This document shows, piece after piece, positions 37,215 to 49,609 of a stretch of 64,000 nucleotides of DNA. The stretch's first letter is position 1, and every line of letters begins with the position of its first letter. The notes under the pieces are model-generated. The model was not told the origin of the DNA and ran no database searches. It saw nothing but the letters and a program-made list of their open reading frames with translations. This stretch comes from Brachybacterium nesterenkovii (GTDB lineage: Bacteria > Actinomycetota > Actinomycetes > Actinomycetales > Dermabacteraceae). Location: NCBI RefSeq assembly GCF_900163655.1, contig NZ_FWFG01000068.1, positions 62,001-126,000 on the forward strand. The letters are read 5' to 3'. A program made the position numbers and the translations under genes.

Positions 37215-38327
37215 GTGATGAGCGAGATCGAGATCGGACGCAACAAGCGTGGCCGCCGCGGCTACTCCCTGGACGACGTGGCGGTGGTGCCCTCGCGGCG
37301 CACCCGCGACCCCGAGGACGTCTCGACGGCCTGGCAGGTCGACGCCTACCACTTCGACATCCCGATCTGCGCGGCCCCCATGGACTCGCTCATGTCGCCC
37401 GAGACCGCGATCGCGCTGGGCCGCTACGGTGGGCTCGGCGTCCTCGACCTCGAGGGCGTGTGGACCCGCTACGAGGATCCCGAGCCCCAGCTCGCCCGCA
37501 TCGCCGACGCCTCCGACACGGATGTCGTCGACGTGCTGCGCGACGTCTACAGCGCCCCCATCCAGCCCGAGCTCATCACCGCGCGCATCCGCCAGCTGCG
37601 TGAGGCCGGCGTCACCGCCGCCGCCTCCCTATCGCCCCAGCGCACGCAGGAGTTCTGGAAGACCGTCGTCGACGCGGGCGTGGACCTGTTCTTCATCCGC
37701 GGCACCACGGTCTCGGCCGAGCACGTCTCCGGCAACCGCGAGCCGCTGAACCTCAAGCGCTTCATCTACGAGCTCGACGTCCCCGTCATCGTCGGCGGCT
37801 GCGCCACCTACACCGCCGCCCTGCACCTCATGCGCACGGGCGCGGCGGGCGTGCTCGTCGGCTTCGGCGGCGGTGCCTCCTACACCACGCGCGAGACCCT
37901 CGGCATCTCCGTGCCGCTGGCGACCTCGATCGCCGACGTCGCCGCCGCCCGCCGCGACTACATGGACGAGTCCGGCGGCCGCTACGTGCACGTCATCGCC
38001 GACGGCGGCCTGGGCCGCAGCGGCGACCTCGTCAAGGCCATCGCCTGCGGGGCCGACGGCCTCATGGTCGGCGCGGCCCTCGCCCGCGCCACCGACGCGC
38101 CCGGGCGCGGCTACCACTGGGGCTCCGAGGCCCACCACCCGACGCTCCCGCGCGGACATCGCGTCGAGGTCGGCGCCGTGGCCCCGCTCGAGCAGATCCT
38201 CTTCGGCCCCGGCATCTCCGCCGACGGCACCACCAACCTCATCGGCGCCCTGCGCCACGCGATGGCCACCACCGGCTACACGGAGCTCAAGGAGTTCCAG
38301 CGCGTCGAGGTCGTCTCCACGTTCTGA
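37215..38327 (+). CDS. guaB3: GuaB3 family IMP dehydrogenase-related protein
   Basis: A protein of 369 or 370 residues of the actinobacterial GuaB3 family, related to IMP dehydrogenase and GMP reductase but without CBS domains. It starts MSEIEIGRNKRGRRGYSLDDVAVVPSRRTRDPEDVSTAW, with the KRGRRGY hallmark. The TIM-barrel phosphate-binding part is VIADGGLGRSGDLVKAIACGADGLMVGAALA (about 255-285). The loop that holds the IMPDH catalytic cysteine reads VLVGFGGGASYTT here, so cysteine is absent and IMPDH activity is doubtful. GTG 37215 is preferred over ATG 37218 because its spacing to TAGACT equals that of guaA. Confidence 0.93.
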   Translation: MMSEIEIGRNKRGRRGYSLDDVAVVPSRRTRDPEDVSTAWQVDAYHFDIPICAAPMDSLMSPETAIALGRYGGLGVLDLEGVWTRYEDPEPQLARIADASDTDVVDVLRDVYSAPIQPELITARIRQLREAGVTAAASLSPQRTQEFWKTVVDAGVDLFFIRGTTVSAEHVSGNREPLNLKRFIYELDVPVIVGGCATYTAALHLMRTGAAGVLVGFGGGASYTTRETLGISVPLATSIADVAAARRDYMDESGGRYVHVIADGGLGRSGDLVKAIACGADGLMVGAALARATDAPGRGYHWGSEAHHPTLPRGHRVEVGAVAPLEQILFGPGISADGTTNLIGALRHAMATTGYTELKEFQRVEVVSTF

Positions 38328-38350
38328 GCGCCGTCCCGAGCACCCGACAG

Positions 38351-38914
38351 ATGCACCACGACACCGTCCTGCAGCGCGGGGCCATCCGCCTGCGCCCGCT
38401 GGTGCCCGAGGACGCCCCGGCCCTGCGCGCGATCGTCGACGAGGAGTCCTGGGCGGGGATGAGCTCCCCGCTGCCGGACACCGACGAGGCCATGCACGCC
38501 CACCTCGCCGAGCTGATCGAGCATCCCGCCCTGCTGGCCTTCGCCGTCGAGCGCGACGGGCGCCTCGTCGGCCGCACCACGCTGTACGACCTCGTGCCCT
38601 CCCTCAAGGTCGAGATCGGCAACACCATCTACGCCCGCGACCAGTGGGGCAGCGACCTCAACCCGACGTGCAAGCTCCTGCTGCTCGGCCACGCGTTCGA
38701 GGACCTCGACGTCGGCCGCGTCGCCCTGCGCTGCGACGCCCGCAACGCGCGCTCGCACCGGGCGATCCTCCGCCTCGGGGCGACGTTCGAGGGAACGCTG
38801 CGCCGCTTCCGACCCGCCGCCGACGGCACGATCGCTGACGTCGACTACTTCTCGATCCTCGCCGACGAGTGGCCCGCGGTGCGTGCAGGCCTCGCCCAGC
38901 GCCTGTCCGCCTGA
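38351..38914 (+). CDS. GNAT family N-acetyltransferase, RimJ/RimL-like
   Basis: A 187-residue acetyltransferase. The opening LQRGAIRLRPLVPEDAPALRAIV and the later RVALRCDARNARSHRAILRLGATFEGTLRRFR (about 118-150) are typical of the RimJ/RimL branch, which acetylates protein N-termini or small molecules using acetyl-CoA. The glycine-rich CoA loop is replaced by NPTCKLLLLGHAFEDLDV, as in the sub-branch with a less canonical loop. It begins 23 bases after guaB3 and may be cotranscribed. Substrate unknown. Confidence 0.85.
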   Translation: MHHDTVLQRGAIRLRPLVPEDAPALRAIVDEESWAGMSSPLPDTDEAMHAHLAELIEHPALLAFAVERDGRLVGRTTLYDLVPSLKVEIGNTIYARDQWGSDLNPTCKLLLLGHAFEDLDVGRVALRCDARNARSHRAILRLGATFEGTLRRFRPAADGTIADVDYFSILADEWPAVRAGLAQRLSA

Positions 38915-38922
38915 GGCGCTCC

Positions 38923-39138
38923 TCAGCGCCCGCGGCCGCTGCGCACGCGCCCGATGATCCCGGAGATCAGCAGGAGCACGAGCAGCACGAGGATCGAGCC
39001 CAGGAGCCCGAGGATCCCCAGGACGATGCGGATCATCCCGCGCCGCGGGGGCGGGGGAGCGTACCCGTATCCGTAGACGCCCTGCGGAGAGCCGGGCTGC
39101 GGGTAGCCGGAAAACTGCGGCGGCGGTGCGTACGACAT
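38923..39138 (-). CDS. Minimal member of the RRGM...GRVRSG membrane protein family (member C)
   Basis: A 71-residue protein, MSYAPPPQFSGYPQPGSPQG at the start, Pro/Tyr-rich, then PPPPRRGMIRIVLGILGLLGS and the end LLISGIIGRVRSGRGR. It has the same two bookends as the proteins at 35017-36260 but no extracytoplasmic domain: the two hydrophobic parts are joined into one stretch. ATG 39138 is preferred to an upstream in-frame start at 39180. It is convergent with the GNAT gene, with eight bases between stops. Confidence 0.65.
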   Translation of the reverse strand: MSYAPPPQFSGYPQPGSPQGVYGYGYAPPPPRRGMIRIVLGILGLLGSILVLLVLLLISGIIGRVRSGRGR

Positions 39139-39243
39139 CGTGGTGATCCCCTTGGACACAGTGCCGGCGGCCGTCGGCACCCCCGCGGCGTGTCCGATCG
39201 CCCCGGGCCCCTCGTACCGGTCGGCGCTTCCAGCCTAGACGCG

Positions 39244-39277
39244 GACGACCCGGCCGCCCAAGGGCGACCGGGTCGTC
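39244..39277 (-). terminator. Terminator after ackA
   Basis: Ten-base arms (GACGACCCGG / CCGGGTCGTC) at 39244-39253 and 39268-39277, with a further four-base inner stem, 55 bases past the ackA stop. Confidence 0.7.
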
Positions 39278-39331
39278 TCGTCCTGCTGCGGTCAGCGACC
39301 GCCCCGGCGCGGTAGCCGGGGGACAGCCGCG

Positions 39332-40609
39332 TCAGGCCTGATGCGAGGCCTGGCCGAGCGCGAAAGCCTGCTGAGCGATCGCGAGCTCCTCGTTGGTGGG
39401 GTACACGACGACGGTGACGGCGGAGTCGTCGGCCGAGATGATCTTCGGCTCCTTGGAGCGGCCCGCGTTCTTGGCCGGGTCGAGCTTGATGCCGAAGCCC
39501 TCGAGGCCCTCGAGCACCTTGGCGCGCGCGAAGTCCGCGTTCTCCCCGATGCCCGCGGTGAAGGTGATGACGTCGACGCCGCCGAGGACGAAGGCGTAGG
39601 AGCCGACGTACTTGCGCACGCGGTGGGCCCAGACCTCGAGCGCGATGCGGACCTCCTCGTCGCCGGCCTCGACGGCCGCCTGGATGTCGCGGAAGTCGCT
39701 CATCCCGCACAGGCCCTGCATGCCGGACTGCTTGTTGAGCAGGGTGTCGATCTGATCGATGTCCATGCCCGCGCTGCGGGAGAGATGGGCGTACACCGAC
39801 GGGTCGATGTCCCCGGTGCGGGTGCCCATGACCAGGCCCTCGAGCGGGGTGAGGCCCATCGAGGTGTCCACCGGCACCCCGCCGCGCACCGCCGAGGCAG
39901 AGGCGCCGTTGCCGAGGTGCAGCACGATCTGGCGCAGCCCGGAGGTGTCCTTCCCCTGGGCCGCGAAGCGGGCGGTGACCCGCTCGGAGACGTAGCGGTG
40001 GCTCGTGCCGTGGGCGCCGTAGCGACGGATCCGGTACTCGTCGGCGACCTGCTTGTTCAGCGCGTACGTGTACGCCGCCGGGGGCAGCTGCGTGAAGAAG
40101 GCGGTGTCGAAGACCGCCACGTGCGGGATGCCCGGGAACAGCCGCCGCGCGGCGTCGATCCCGTCGACCGCGGCGGGGTTGTGCAGCGGGGCGAGTGATC
40201 CGAGGTCCGCGATCTGGTCCCGCACCCAGGAGTCGATGAGGGTGGGGGAGGAGAAGCGGGCGCCACCCTGGACGACCCGGTGCCCGACGGCGACCACATT
40301 CGCCTCCTCGAGGGAGAGCCCGGCCTCCTCGAACAGCTGCATGACCACCTGCATGCCGACCACATGGTCGGGCACCTCGCCCTGGAACGGCTGGGTGACC
40401 GAGCCGGTCTCGAGCCGGGCGCTGCCGTAGTCCTGGCCGATCCGCTCGACGATGCCGGAGGCGAAGACCTCCTCCGCGACGGGATCCAGCAGCTGGAACT
40501 TCAGCGAGGAGGAGCCCGAGTTCAGCACCAGGACGGTCGCGGCGGCGGGGACGCGGGGGGCGCTCTCCGCGCTGTCGGAGGAGGTGCTGGCGGGCGGGGT
40601 GGGGCTCAT
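39332..40609 (-). CDS. ackA: Acetate kinase AckA
   Basis: A 425-residue enzyme that interconverts acetyl phosphate plus ADP and acetate plus ATP. Motifs are VLNSGSSSLKFQLLD (about 26-40), VGHRVVQGGARF (about 116-127), VFDTAFFTQLP (about 175-185), HGTSHRYVSERV (about 208-219) and TAGIGEN (about 355-361). The N-terminus has about 25 extra Ser/Pro/Ala residues. ATG 40609 overlaps the pta stop as ATGA, so the pair is coupled. The gene runs with pta in the usual order pta-ackA. Confidence 0.97.
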   Translation of the reverse strand: MSPTPPASTSSDSAESAPRVPAAATVLVLNSGSSSLKFQLLDPVAEEVFASGIVERIGQDYGSARLETGSVTQPFQGEVPDHVVGMQVVMQLFEEAGLSLEEANVVAVGHRVVQGGARFSSPTLIDSWVRDQIADLGSLAPLHNPAAVDGIDAARRLFPGIPHVAVFDTAFFTQLPPAAYTYALNKQVADEYRIRRYGAHGTSHRYVSERVTARFAAQGKDTSGLRQIVLHLGNGASASAVRGGVPVDTSMGLTPLEGLVMGTRTGDIDPSVYAHLSRSAGMDIDQIDTLLNKQSGMQGLCGMSDFRDIQAAVEAGDEEVRIALEVWAHRVRKYVGSYAFVLGGVDVITFTAGIGENADFARAKVLEGLEGFGIKLDPAKNAGRSKEPKIISADDSAVTVVVYPTNEELAIAQQAFALGQASHQA

Positions 40610-42717
40610 GCCTGGTCCTTCTGCTCGGTGGGGGCGGCCGCGGACTCCGCATCGGCCGCCTGGGCCTGGATCGCGGTGATCACCACGGTGTTGATGATGT
40701 CGTCGACCAGGGCACCGCGGGACAGGTCGTTGACGGGCTTGTTCAGGCCCTGCAGGACCGGGCCGATGGCGACGGCGCCGGCCGAGCGCTGCACGGCCTT
40801 GTAGGTGTTGTTGCCGGTGTTGAGGTCCGGGAACACGAACACGGTGGCGCGGCCGGCGACGGCCGAGTCGGGCAGCTTGGTCTTGGCCACGGAGGCGTCG
40901 ATGGCCGCGTCGTACTGGATGGGGCCCTCGACCGACAGCTCCGGGTGCTCGCTGCGCACGAGCTCGGTCGCGGCGCGCACCTTGTCGACGTCCGCGCCGG
41001 TGCCCGAGTCGCCCGTGGAGTACGACAGCATCGCCACGCGCGGGTCCACGCCGAACTGGGCGGCGGTCGCCGCGGACTGGGCCGCGATGTCGGCGAGCTG
41101 CTCGGACGTCGGATCCGGGTTCACGGCGCAGTCGCCGTAGACCAGCACGCGGTCCTCGAGGCACATGAGGAACACCGAGGAAACGATCTTGGCGCCCGGC
41201 TTGGTCTTGATGATCTCGAAGCTCGGGCGGATCGTGTGGGCGGTCGAGTGGACGGCGCCGGAGACCATGCCGTCGGCCTCGCCCATCTGGACCATCATCG
41301 TGCCGAAGTACGAGACGTCCTGGACCTTCTCGCGGGCCTGCTCGAGCGTGACGCCCTTCTTGGCGCGCAGGCGCGCGTACTCCTCGGCGTACTTCTCGAC
41401 GAGCTCGGGGTCCTGCGGGGAGACGATGCGCGCCTCGGTGATGTCGTGGCCCAGCTGGGAGGCGCGGGCGCGGATCGCGGTCTCGTCGCCCAGCAGGATC
41501 AGATCGGCGACGCCGCGGGCCAGGAGCACCTCGGCGGCGGCGATGATGCGCGGCTCGTCGCCCTCGGGCAGGACGATCCGCTTCTTGGCGCCGCGGGCGC
41601 GGGCCAGCAGCTCGAACTCGAACATCATCGGCGTCACGACGTCGGAGCGCGCCACGTCGATGGTCGACAGCAGGTCCTCCATCGGCAGGTTCTCGGCGAC
41701 CGCGCGGCGCGCGGCGTCGATCTTCTGCGGGGAGTCGGCGGTGAGACGGCCGGTGGCGGTGCCCACGGCCTGGGCGGCGTCGAACGTCGACTGCTCGGTC
41801 ACGATGACGGGCAGGTCCTGCTGCACGCCCGCCAGGAGGCTGTTGACGGACTCCGGGGGCTCGTAGCCGCCGGTCAGGATGATCGACGCGAGCGTCGGGA
41901 AGGTGCCGGACTGCTGGGCCAGGTACAGGGCGGGCAGCAGGTCGTAGCGGTCGCCGGGGGCGATCACGGTGGCGCCCTCGTCGATGCGGGACAGCACGTT
42001 GGGCAGCGTCATGGCGGCCACGACGTTGCCGAGCGAGACGCGGCCCAGCCAGTCGGGGCTGCCCTGGACCTGGCGGCCCTGGACGGCGGCCATGAGGTCG
42101 GCGACGGTCGGGGCCTGGATCACCGGGTTCTCGGGGATCACGGAGACGGGGGTGAGGTCGCCGAGGCGCTCGGAGACCGCGCTGCGGACGCCCTCGACGG
42201 ACTCGCCGTCGTAGCGGTTGACGACGATCGCGATCGGCGTGGCGTGGTGGGCCTCGAACTCGGAGCGCGAGACCGAGGCGACGGTCGCGACCTGGTCGGG
42301 CGTGCGGCCCAGGCCGGAGACGACGAGCACGACGGGGGCGCCGAGGTTCGCGGCGACCTCCGCGTTGAAGGCGAGCTCGGCGGGGTTGGAGACGTCGACG
42401 TAGTCTGAGCCGAGGATCACCAGGACGCTGTAGCGCTCCTGGAGCTCCTGGTAGCGGCGCAGGATCTCGGCATGCGCGGCCTCGGGGTCGCGGTGCATGA
42501 CGGAGTACTCGACGCCCATGGCGTCGTCGTAGGCCTGGTCGACGGCCGGATGCGAGACGAGGAGCTCGACCGCGTTGTCGCGCGGCTCCGGCTTGAAGAC
42601 CGGGCGGAAGACTCCGACCCGGTCCGATCGGGCTGCGAGGGCTTCGAGGATGCCGAGAGCCACGGTGGACTTCCCGGTCCTCCCTTCAGGAGAGGCGATA
42701 TATACGCTGGGAGACAC
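40606..42717 (-). CDS. pta: Phosphate acetyltransferase Pta, long form
   Basis: A 703-residue enzyme converting acetyl-CoA and phosphate to acetyl phosphate. It is the long form: an N-terminal P-loop domain (SPEGRTGKSTVALGILEAL, about 9-27), a central DRTGG-type domain (about 210-320) and the C-terminal PTA catalytic domain (KKRIVLPEGDEPRIIAAAEVLL near 380, PDLNTGNNTYKAVQRSAGAVAIGPVLQGL near 640). GTG 42717 is chosen because TACAGT lies seven bases upstream on this strand, fitting a leaderless mRNA; the frame further upstream is antisense to the SURF1 gene. Confidence 0.95.
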   Translation of the reverse strand: MSPSVYIASPEGRTGKSTVALGILEALAARSDRVGVFRPVFKPEPRDNAVELLVSHPAVDQAYDDAMGVEYSVMHRDPEAAHAEILRRYQELQERYSVLVILGSDYVDVSNPAELAFNAEVAANLGAPVVLVVSGLGRTPDQVATVASVSRSEFEAHHATPIAIVVNRYDGESVEGVRSAVSERLGDLTPVSVIPENPVIQAPTVADLMAAVQGRQVQGSPDWLGRVSLGNVVAAMTLPNVLSRIDEGATVIAPGDRYDLLPALYLAQQSGTFPTLASIILTGGYEPPESVNSLLAGVQQDLPVIVTEQSTFDAAQAVGTATGRLTADSPQKIDAARRAVAENLPMEDLLSTIDVARSDVVTPMMFEFELLARARGAKKRIVLPEGDEPRIIAAAEVLLARGVADLILLGDETAIRARASQLGHDITEARIVSPQDPELVEKYAEEYARLRAKKGVTLEQAREKVQDVSYFGTMMVQMGEADGMVSGAVHSTAHTIRPSFEIIKTKPGAKIVSSVFLMCLEDRVLVYGDCAVNPDPTSEQLADIAAQSAATAAQFGVDPRVAMLSYSTGDSGTGADVDKVRAATELVRSEHPELSVEGPIQYDAAIDASVAKTKLPDSAVAGRATVFVFPDLNTGNNTYKAVQRSAGAVAIGPVLQGLNKPVNDLSRGALVDDIINTVVITAIQAQAADAESAAAPTEQKDQA

Positions 42718-42724
42718 GCCCTCC

Positions 42725-42730
42725 ACTGTA
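42725..42730 (-). promoter_or_regulatory. -10 box of leaderless pta
   Basis: On the reverse strand TACAGT is followed by seven bases and GTG 42717. Confidence 0.5.
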
Positions 42731-42822
42731 GGCCGGTGTACTCGCTGCGTCAGTACGGAGGTCCCGTGATCTCCGCACGCCGGGACCAAGGTCCTGCCCT
42801 GCTCGTCCCGAGGCGGGCCCCG

Positions 42823-42828
42823 TACGAT
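42823..42828 (+). promoter_or_regulatory. -10 box of leaderless SURF1 gene
   Basis: TACGAT is followed by six bases and ATG 42835. Confidence 0.5.
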
Positions 42829-42834
42829 GCGGTC

Positions 42835-43746
42835 ATGCTGCGCGTCGCCCTCCGTCCCCGCTTCCTGGGGCTGCTCGCGCTGATGATCGCCGCGACGCTC
42901 GTCTGCGGCCTCCTGGCGACCTGGCAGTGGGACCGCGCGCACCGCGCGATCACCGCCGACCCCGCCGAGAAGCCCCCGGTCGCGCTGGGGGAGGTGCTCG
43001 CGGTCGACGAGCCCGTCACGAACGAGGACGCCGGGCGTCCGGTGACCGCCGTCGGCGTCTTCGAGCCGTCCGAGCAGGTCCTCGTCCCGGGCCGCCGGAT
43101 CGAGGATCGCGACGCCGTGATCATCGTCACCGCGCTCCATGTCACGTCCGCGGACGGCACGGCCGCGCGCCTGCCCGTCGCCCGCGGCTGGATGCCCGCC
43201 GAGGAGCTGACGGGCGCCGACGGCGCGCTCGACGCCTCGCGCGTCCCGGCACCGCCGCCCGGCGAGGTCGAGGTCGCCGGGCGCCTCGAGGCCAGCGAGC
43301 AGGCGCAGTCCGGGATCGCCGCCGACGGCACGGCCGCCGAGATCTCCACGGCTCTGCTGGTCAACGCGTGGGGCTCCCCGATGTACTCCGGCTACGTGGC
43401 CCAGACCGAGACGAGCGACGGCCTGGAGCCCATGCCCGCGGCCGAGTCGGACTTCTCCCGCGGCCTGAACCTGCAGAACCTCGGCTACGCGGCCCAGTGG
43501 ATCGTCTTCGGCCTGTTCTTCCTGTACCTGTGGTGGCGCTCGGTGCGCACCCGCTTCCTCGACGAGGAGGCCGACCGCGCCGACGTGCTCGCGGCGCGCC
43601 TGGGCGCCGCGGAGGTGCACACTGGGGGATCGACGCCCGCCGCGACGGCCCCGGCCGCCGCGGTGCCCGACGACGTCACGCCCGGCACCACCGACACGAA
43701 CGATGCATCAGCGCCCCGCGGCGCGGAGGAGGACGGCCCGAGATGA
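42835..43746 (+). CDS. SURF1-family cytochrome oxidase assembly protein
   Basis: A 303-residue membrane protein of the SURF1 family, which assists assembly of haem-copper terminal oxidases. Two helices frame an external domain: helix 1 LGLLALMIAATLVCGLLATWQWDRA (about 12-36) with the family W-Q-x-R motif, and helix 2 LGYAAQWIVFGLFFLYLWW (about 220-238). ARGWMP (about 120) is the conserved R-G-W in the middle. The C-terminal 50 residues are Ala/Thr/Pro-rich and variable. Its stop overlaps the next start as ATGA. Confidence 0.88.
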   Translation: MLRVALRPRFLGLLALMIAATLVCGLLATWQWDRAHRAITADPAEKPPVALGEVLAVDEPVTNEDAGRPVTAVGVFEPSEQVLVPGRRIEDRDAVIIVTALHVTSADGTAARLPVARGWMPAEELTGADGALDASRVPAPPPGEVEVAGRLEASEQAQSGIAADGTAAEISTALLVNAWGSPMYSGYVAQTETSDGLEPMPAAESDFSRGLNLQNLGYAAQWIVFGLFFLYLWWRSVRTRFLDEEADRADVLAARLGAAEVHTGGSTPAATAPAAAVPDDVTPGTTDTNDASAPRGAEEDGPR

Positions 43747-44150
43747 GCACCAGGCCGCTCGATGAGGTCCAGGCCCGCACGAGCTTCGCGCGCTTCCGCG
43801 TCGCGTCGATCGTCGAGGGCATCGCGCTGCTGATCCTCGTGGTGATCATGATCCTGCGCTACCTGGTGTTCCCCGACGGGCCGGGCCACGAGACCTGGAG
43901 CACCGTCTCCGAGCGCTGGTCGCCGATCCACGGGCTCATCTACATGATCTACGTGGTCCTCGGCTTCGACCTGTGGACCAAGATGCGCTGGAAGCTGCCC
44001 CGCATGCTCCTGCTCATGCTCTTCGGCGTGGTCCCCGTGCTCTCCTTCTTCGGCGAGCGCTGGACCCACGGCCAGGTCGAGCGCGATCTCGCCTCCCGCC
44101 CCACCCTCCAGGACGAGGAGCGCGGCGAGCGGGAGCACCCGCACGCGTGA
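43743..44150 (+). CDS. DUF3817 membrane protein
   Basis: A 135-residue protein with three membrane helices (about 20-43, 63-80 and 88-105). The sequence FRVASIVEGIALLILVVIMILRY and the WSPIHGLIYMIYVVLGFDL block are typical of DUF3817, whose members are often found directly before guaA in actinobacteria, as here. Function is unknown. It overlaps the SURF1 gene and lies 63 bases before guaA, which has its own promoter. Confidence 0.88.
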   Translation: MSTRPLDEVQARTSFARFRVASIVEGIALLILVVIMILRYLVFPDGPGHETWSTVSERWSPIHGLIYMIYVVLGFDLWTKMRWKLPRMLLLMLFGVVPVLSFFGERWTHGQVERDLASRPTLQDEERGEREHPHA

Positions 44151-44200
44151 CCGGTGCCGAGGGCGCCCGCGCCCCGTGGGCGGGCGCGGCGTGCGCCCCG

Positions 44201-44206
44201 TAGACT
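44201..44206 (+). promoter_or_regulatory. -10 box of leaderless guaA
   Basis: TAGACT is followed by seven bases and GTG 44214, the same arrangement as guaB3. Confidence 0.55.
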
Positions 44207-44213
44207 CCCGGTC

Positions 44214-48316
<4,103 letters not shown>

Positions 48317-48412
48317 GACCGGTCGGGACGGGACGGTCGCTGGGGTCGGATGGACGCGGACGCCTGACGGCCCGCAGCCTCGGGGCCGCCCGCTCGGACG
48401 TCTCCGGGGACG

Positions 48413-49492
48413 TCACCGCTCGAGGCGGCCCAGCGCCCCGCGCCAGGGGCGGTGCGTCCGCAGGTGCTCCACCACTGCGGTCTCGAGCGAGGTCCGGGTG
48501 GGGAGATCCTGCCAGGCGACCGGGGGCCGGCGGCGGAAGACGAAGTAGACGGCCTCCTCGGTCGCGTCGTACACCTCCTCCTCCGACCACAGCGAGGCGA
48601 ACGCCGCCAGATTGGACTCCGGAGCGGTCGCCTCCCGGATCGAGGGGCCGAGCAGCCACGATCGGCAGCGGAAGCGGTGGCCGAAGCCGTCGCCGAGGTC
48701 GCCGAAGGTCCGCCCGAGCAGCTCGACGGCAGCACGGAGAGACGCCTCGACCTCGGCGAGCACCAAGGGGCCGATCTCCGGGATGTGGATGCCCGCTGTC
48801 CAGCCCGGTGCAGGAAGGGACTCATCGCGCATGATCTCCACGTGCAGGCGACCGACGGCCAGGATCGCGCCGGCCCAGATCCGGGACGTGTAGGTCGGGG
48901 TGTGCAGCCCGAGCCCGCCGGTCACCTCGCGGTGGACCCGCATCTGCTGGCCGAGGTCTGCGAGCGAGCGCCGGGTGATCCTCGGATCGATCCCTCGAGC
49001 GTCGTGGAAGGCTCGCACGGTATCGGTCGAGACGAGGTGGGCGAGGATCGCGACGAGCCCCTGCCCGGGCACGACGGCCTGCTGCAGGGCATCATCGTGC
49101 TCGCGACGAGGACGGAGGTCAGGCGGCTCGGCCCCGGGCCCGGCGGCGGCGCGCAGAAGAGCGACCACCTCGGTGACGGCCTCGAGGAGGGCAGGGTCGC
49201 CGACGGCCCGCGGGATCGCCCCGAGCAGCTCGGAGCGGTCCGACTCGCTCACTCCCAGGAGGTCGAGCGTCGCCAGGAGCGAGGGCGCGATGAGCATGTC
49301 GCGGATCGCCTCGGCGGGCAGCTCGGCGGCCGCGCGGACCAGTCGGACCGGATCGCCCTCGAGCAGCAGATGATCGTCCAGGGGGACGTGCGGTGCGGGG
49401 CATCCGGTCGGGAGGGGGCCCGGACTCGGGGCAGCGGGCGATCCGACCGCGCATGGATCGGGGTGGAGGGGCGGCGGAGGTGGACCCGGCAT
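48413..49492 (-). CDS. GNAT-like acyltransferase with NAT_N/GNAT_C layout
   Basis: Up to 373 residues if started at 49534; ATG 49492 gives 359. The C-terminal part holds the pattern I recall for the GNAT_C domain: TAGIHIPEIGPLVLAEVEASLRAAVELL, then CRSWLLGPSIREATAPESNLAAFASLW (about 285-311), where the S-W-L-L and S-N residues are the signature. The middle, helical part corresponds to the N-terminal NAT_N partner. Such two-domain acyltransferases are found in actinobacteria with unknown substrates. The proline-rich first 35 residues are unusual. It is convergent with the tetR-type gene and divergent from the HerA-like gene. Confidence 0.7.
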   Translation of the reverse strand: MPGPPPPPLHPDPCAVGSPAAPSPGPLPTGCPAPHVPLDDHLLLEGDPVRLVRAAAELPAEAIRDMLIAPSLLATLDLLGVSESDRSELLGAIPRAVGDPALLEAVTEVVALLRAAAGPGAEPPDLRPRREHDDALQQAVVPGQGLVAILAHLVSTDTVRAFHDARGIDPRITRRSLADLGQQMRVHREVTGGLGLHTPTYTSRIWAGAILAVGRLHVEIMRDESLPAPGWTAGIHIPEIGPLVLAEVEASLRAAVELLGRTFGDLGDGFGHRFRCRSWLLGPSIREATAPESNLAAFASLWSEEEVYDATEEAVYFVFRRRPPVAWQDLPTRTSLETAVVEHLRTHRPWRGALGRLER

Positions 49493-49609
49493 GTCCCTCA
49501 GTGTTGCGCATGTCCCTGCTCGAGGCCCGCGCACGCGGCGCCTCGGCCCCCGCGGTACTGTCGGTCCGTGCCCGTCCCACCCGAATCCCGGGCCGACTCA
49601 GGAGCTGAG

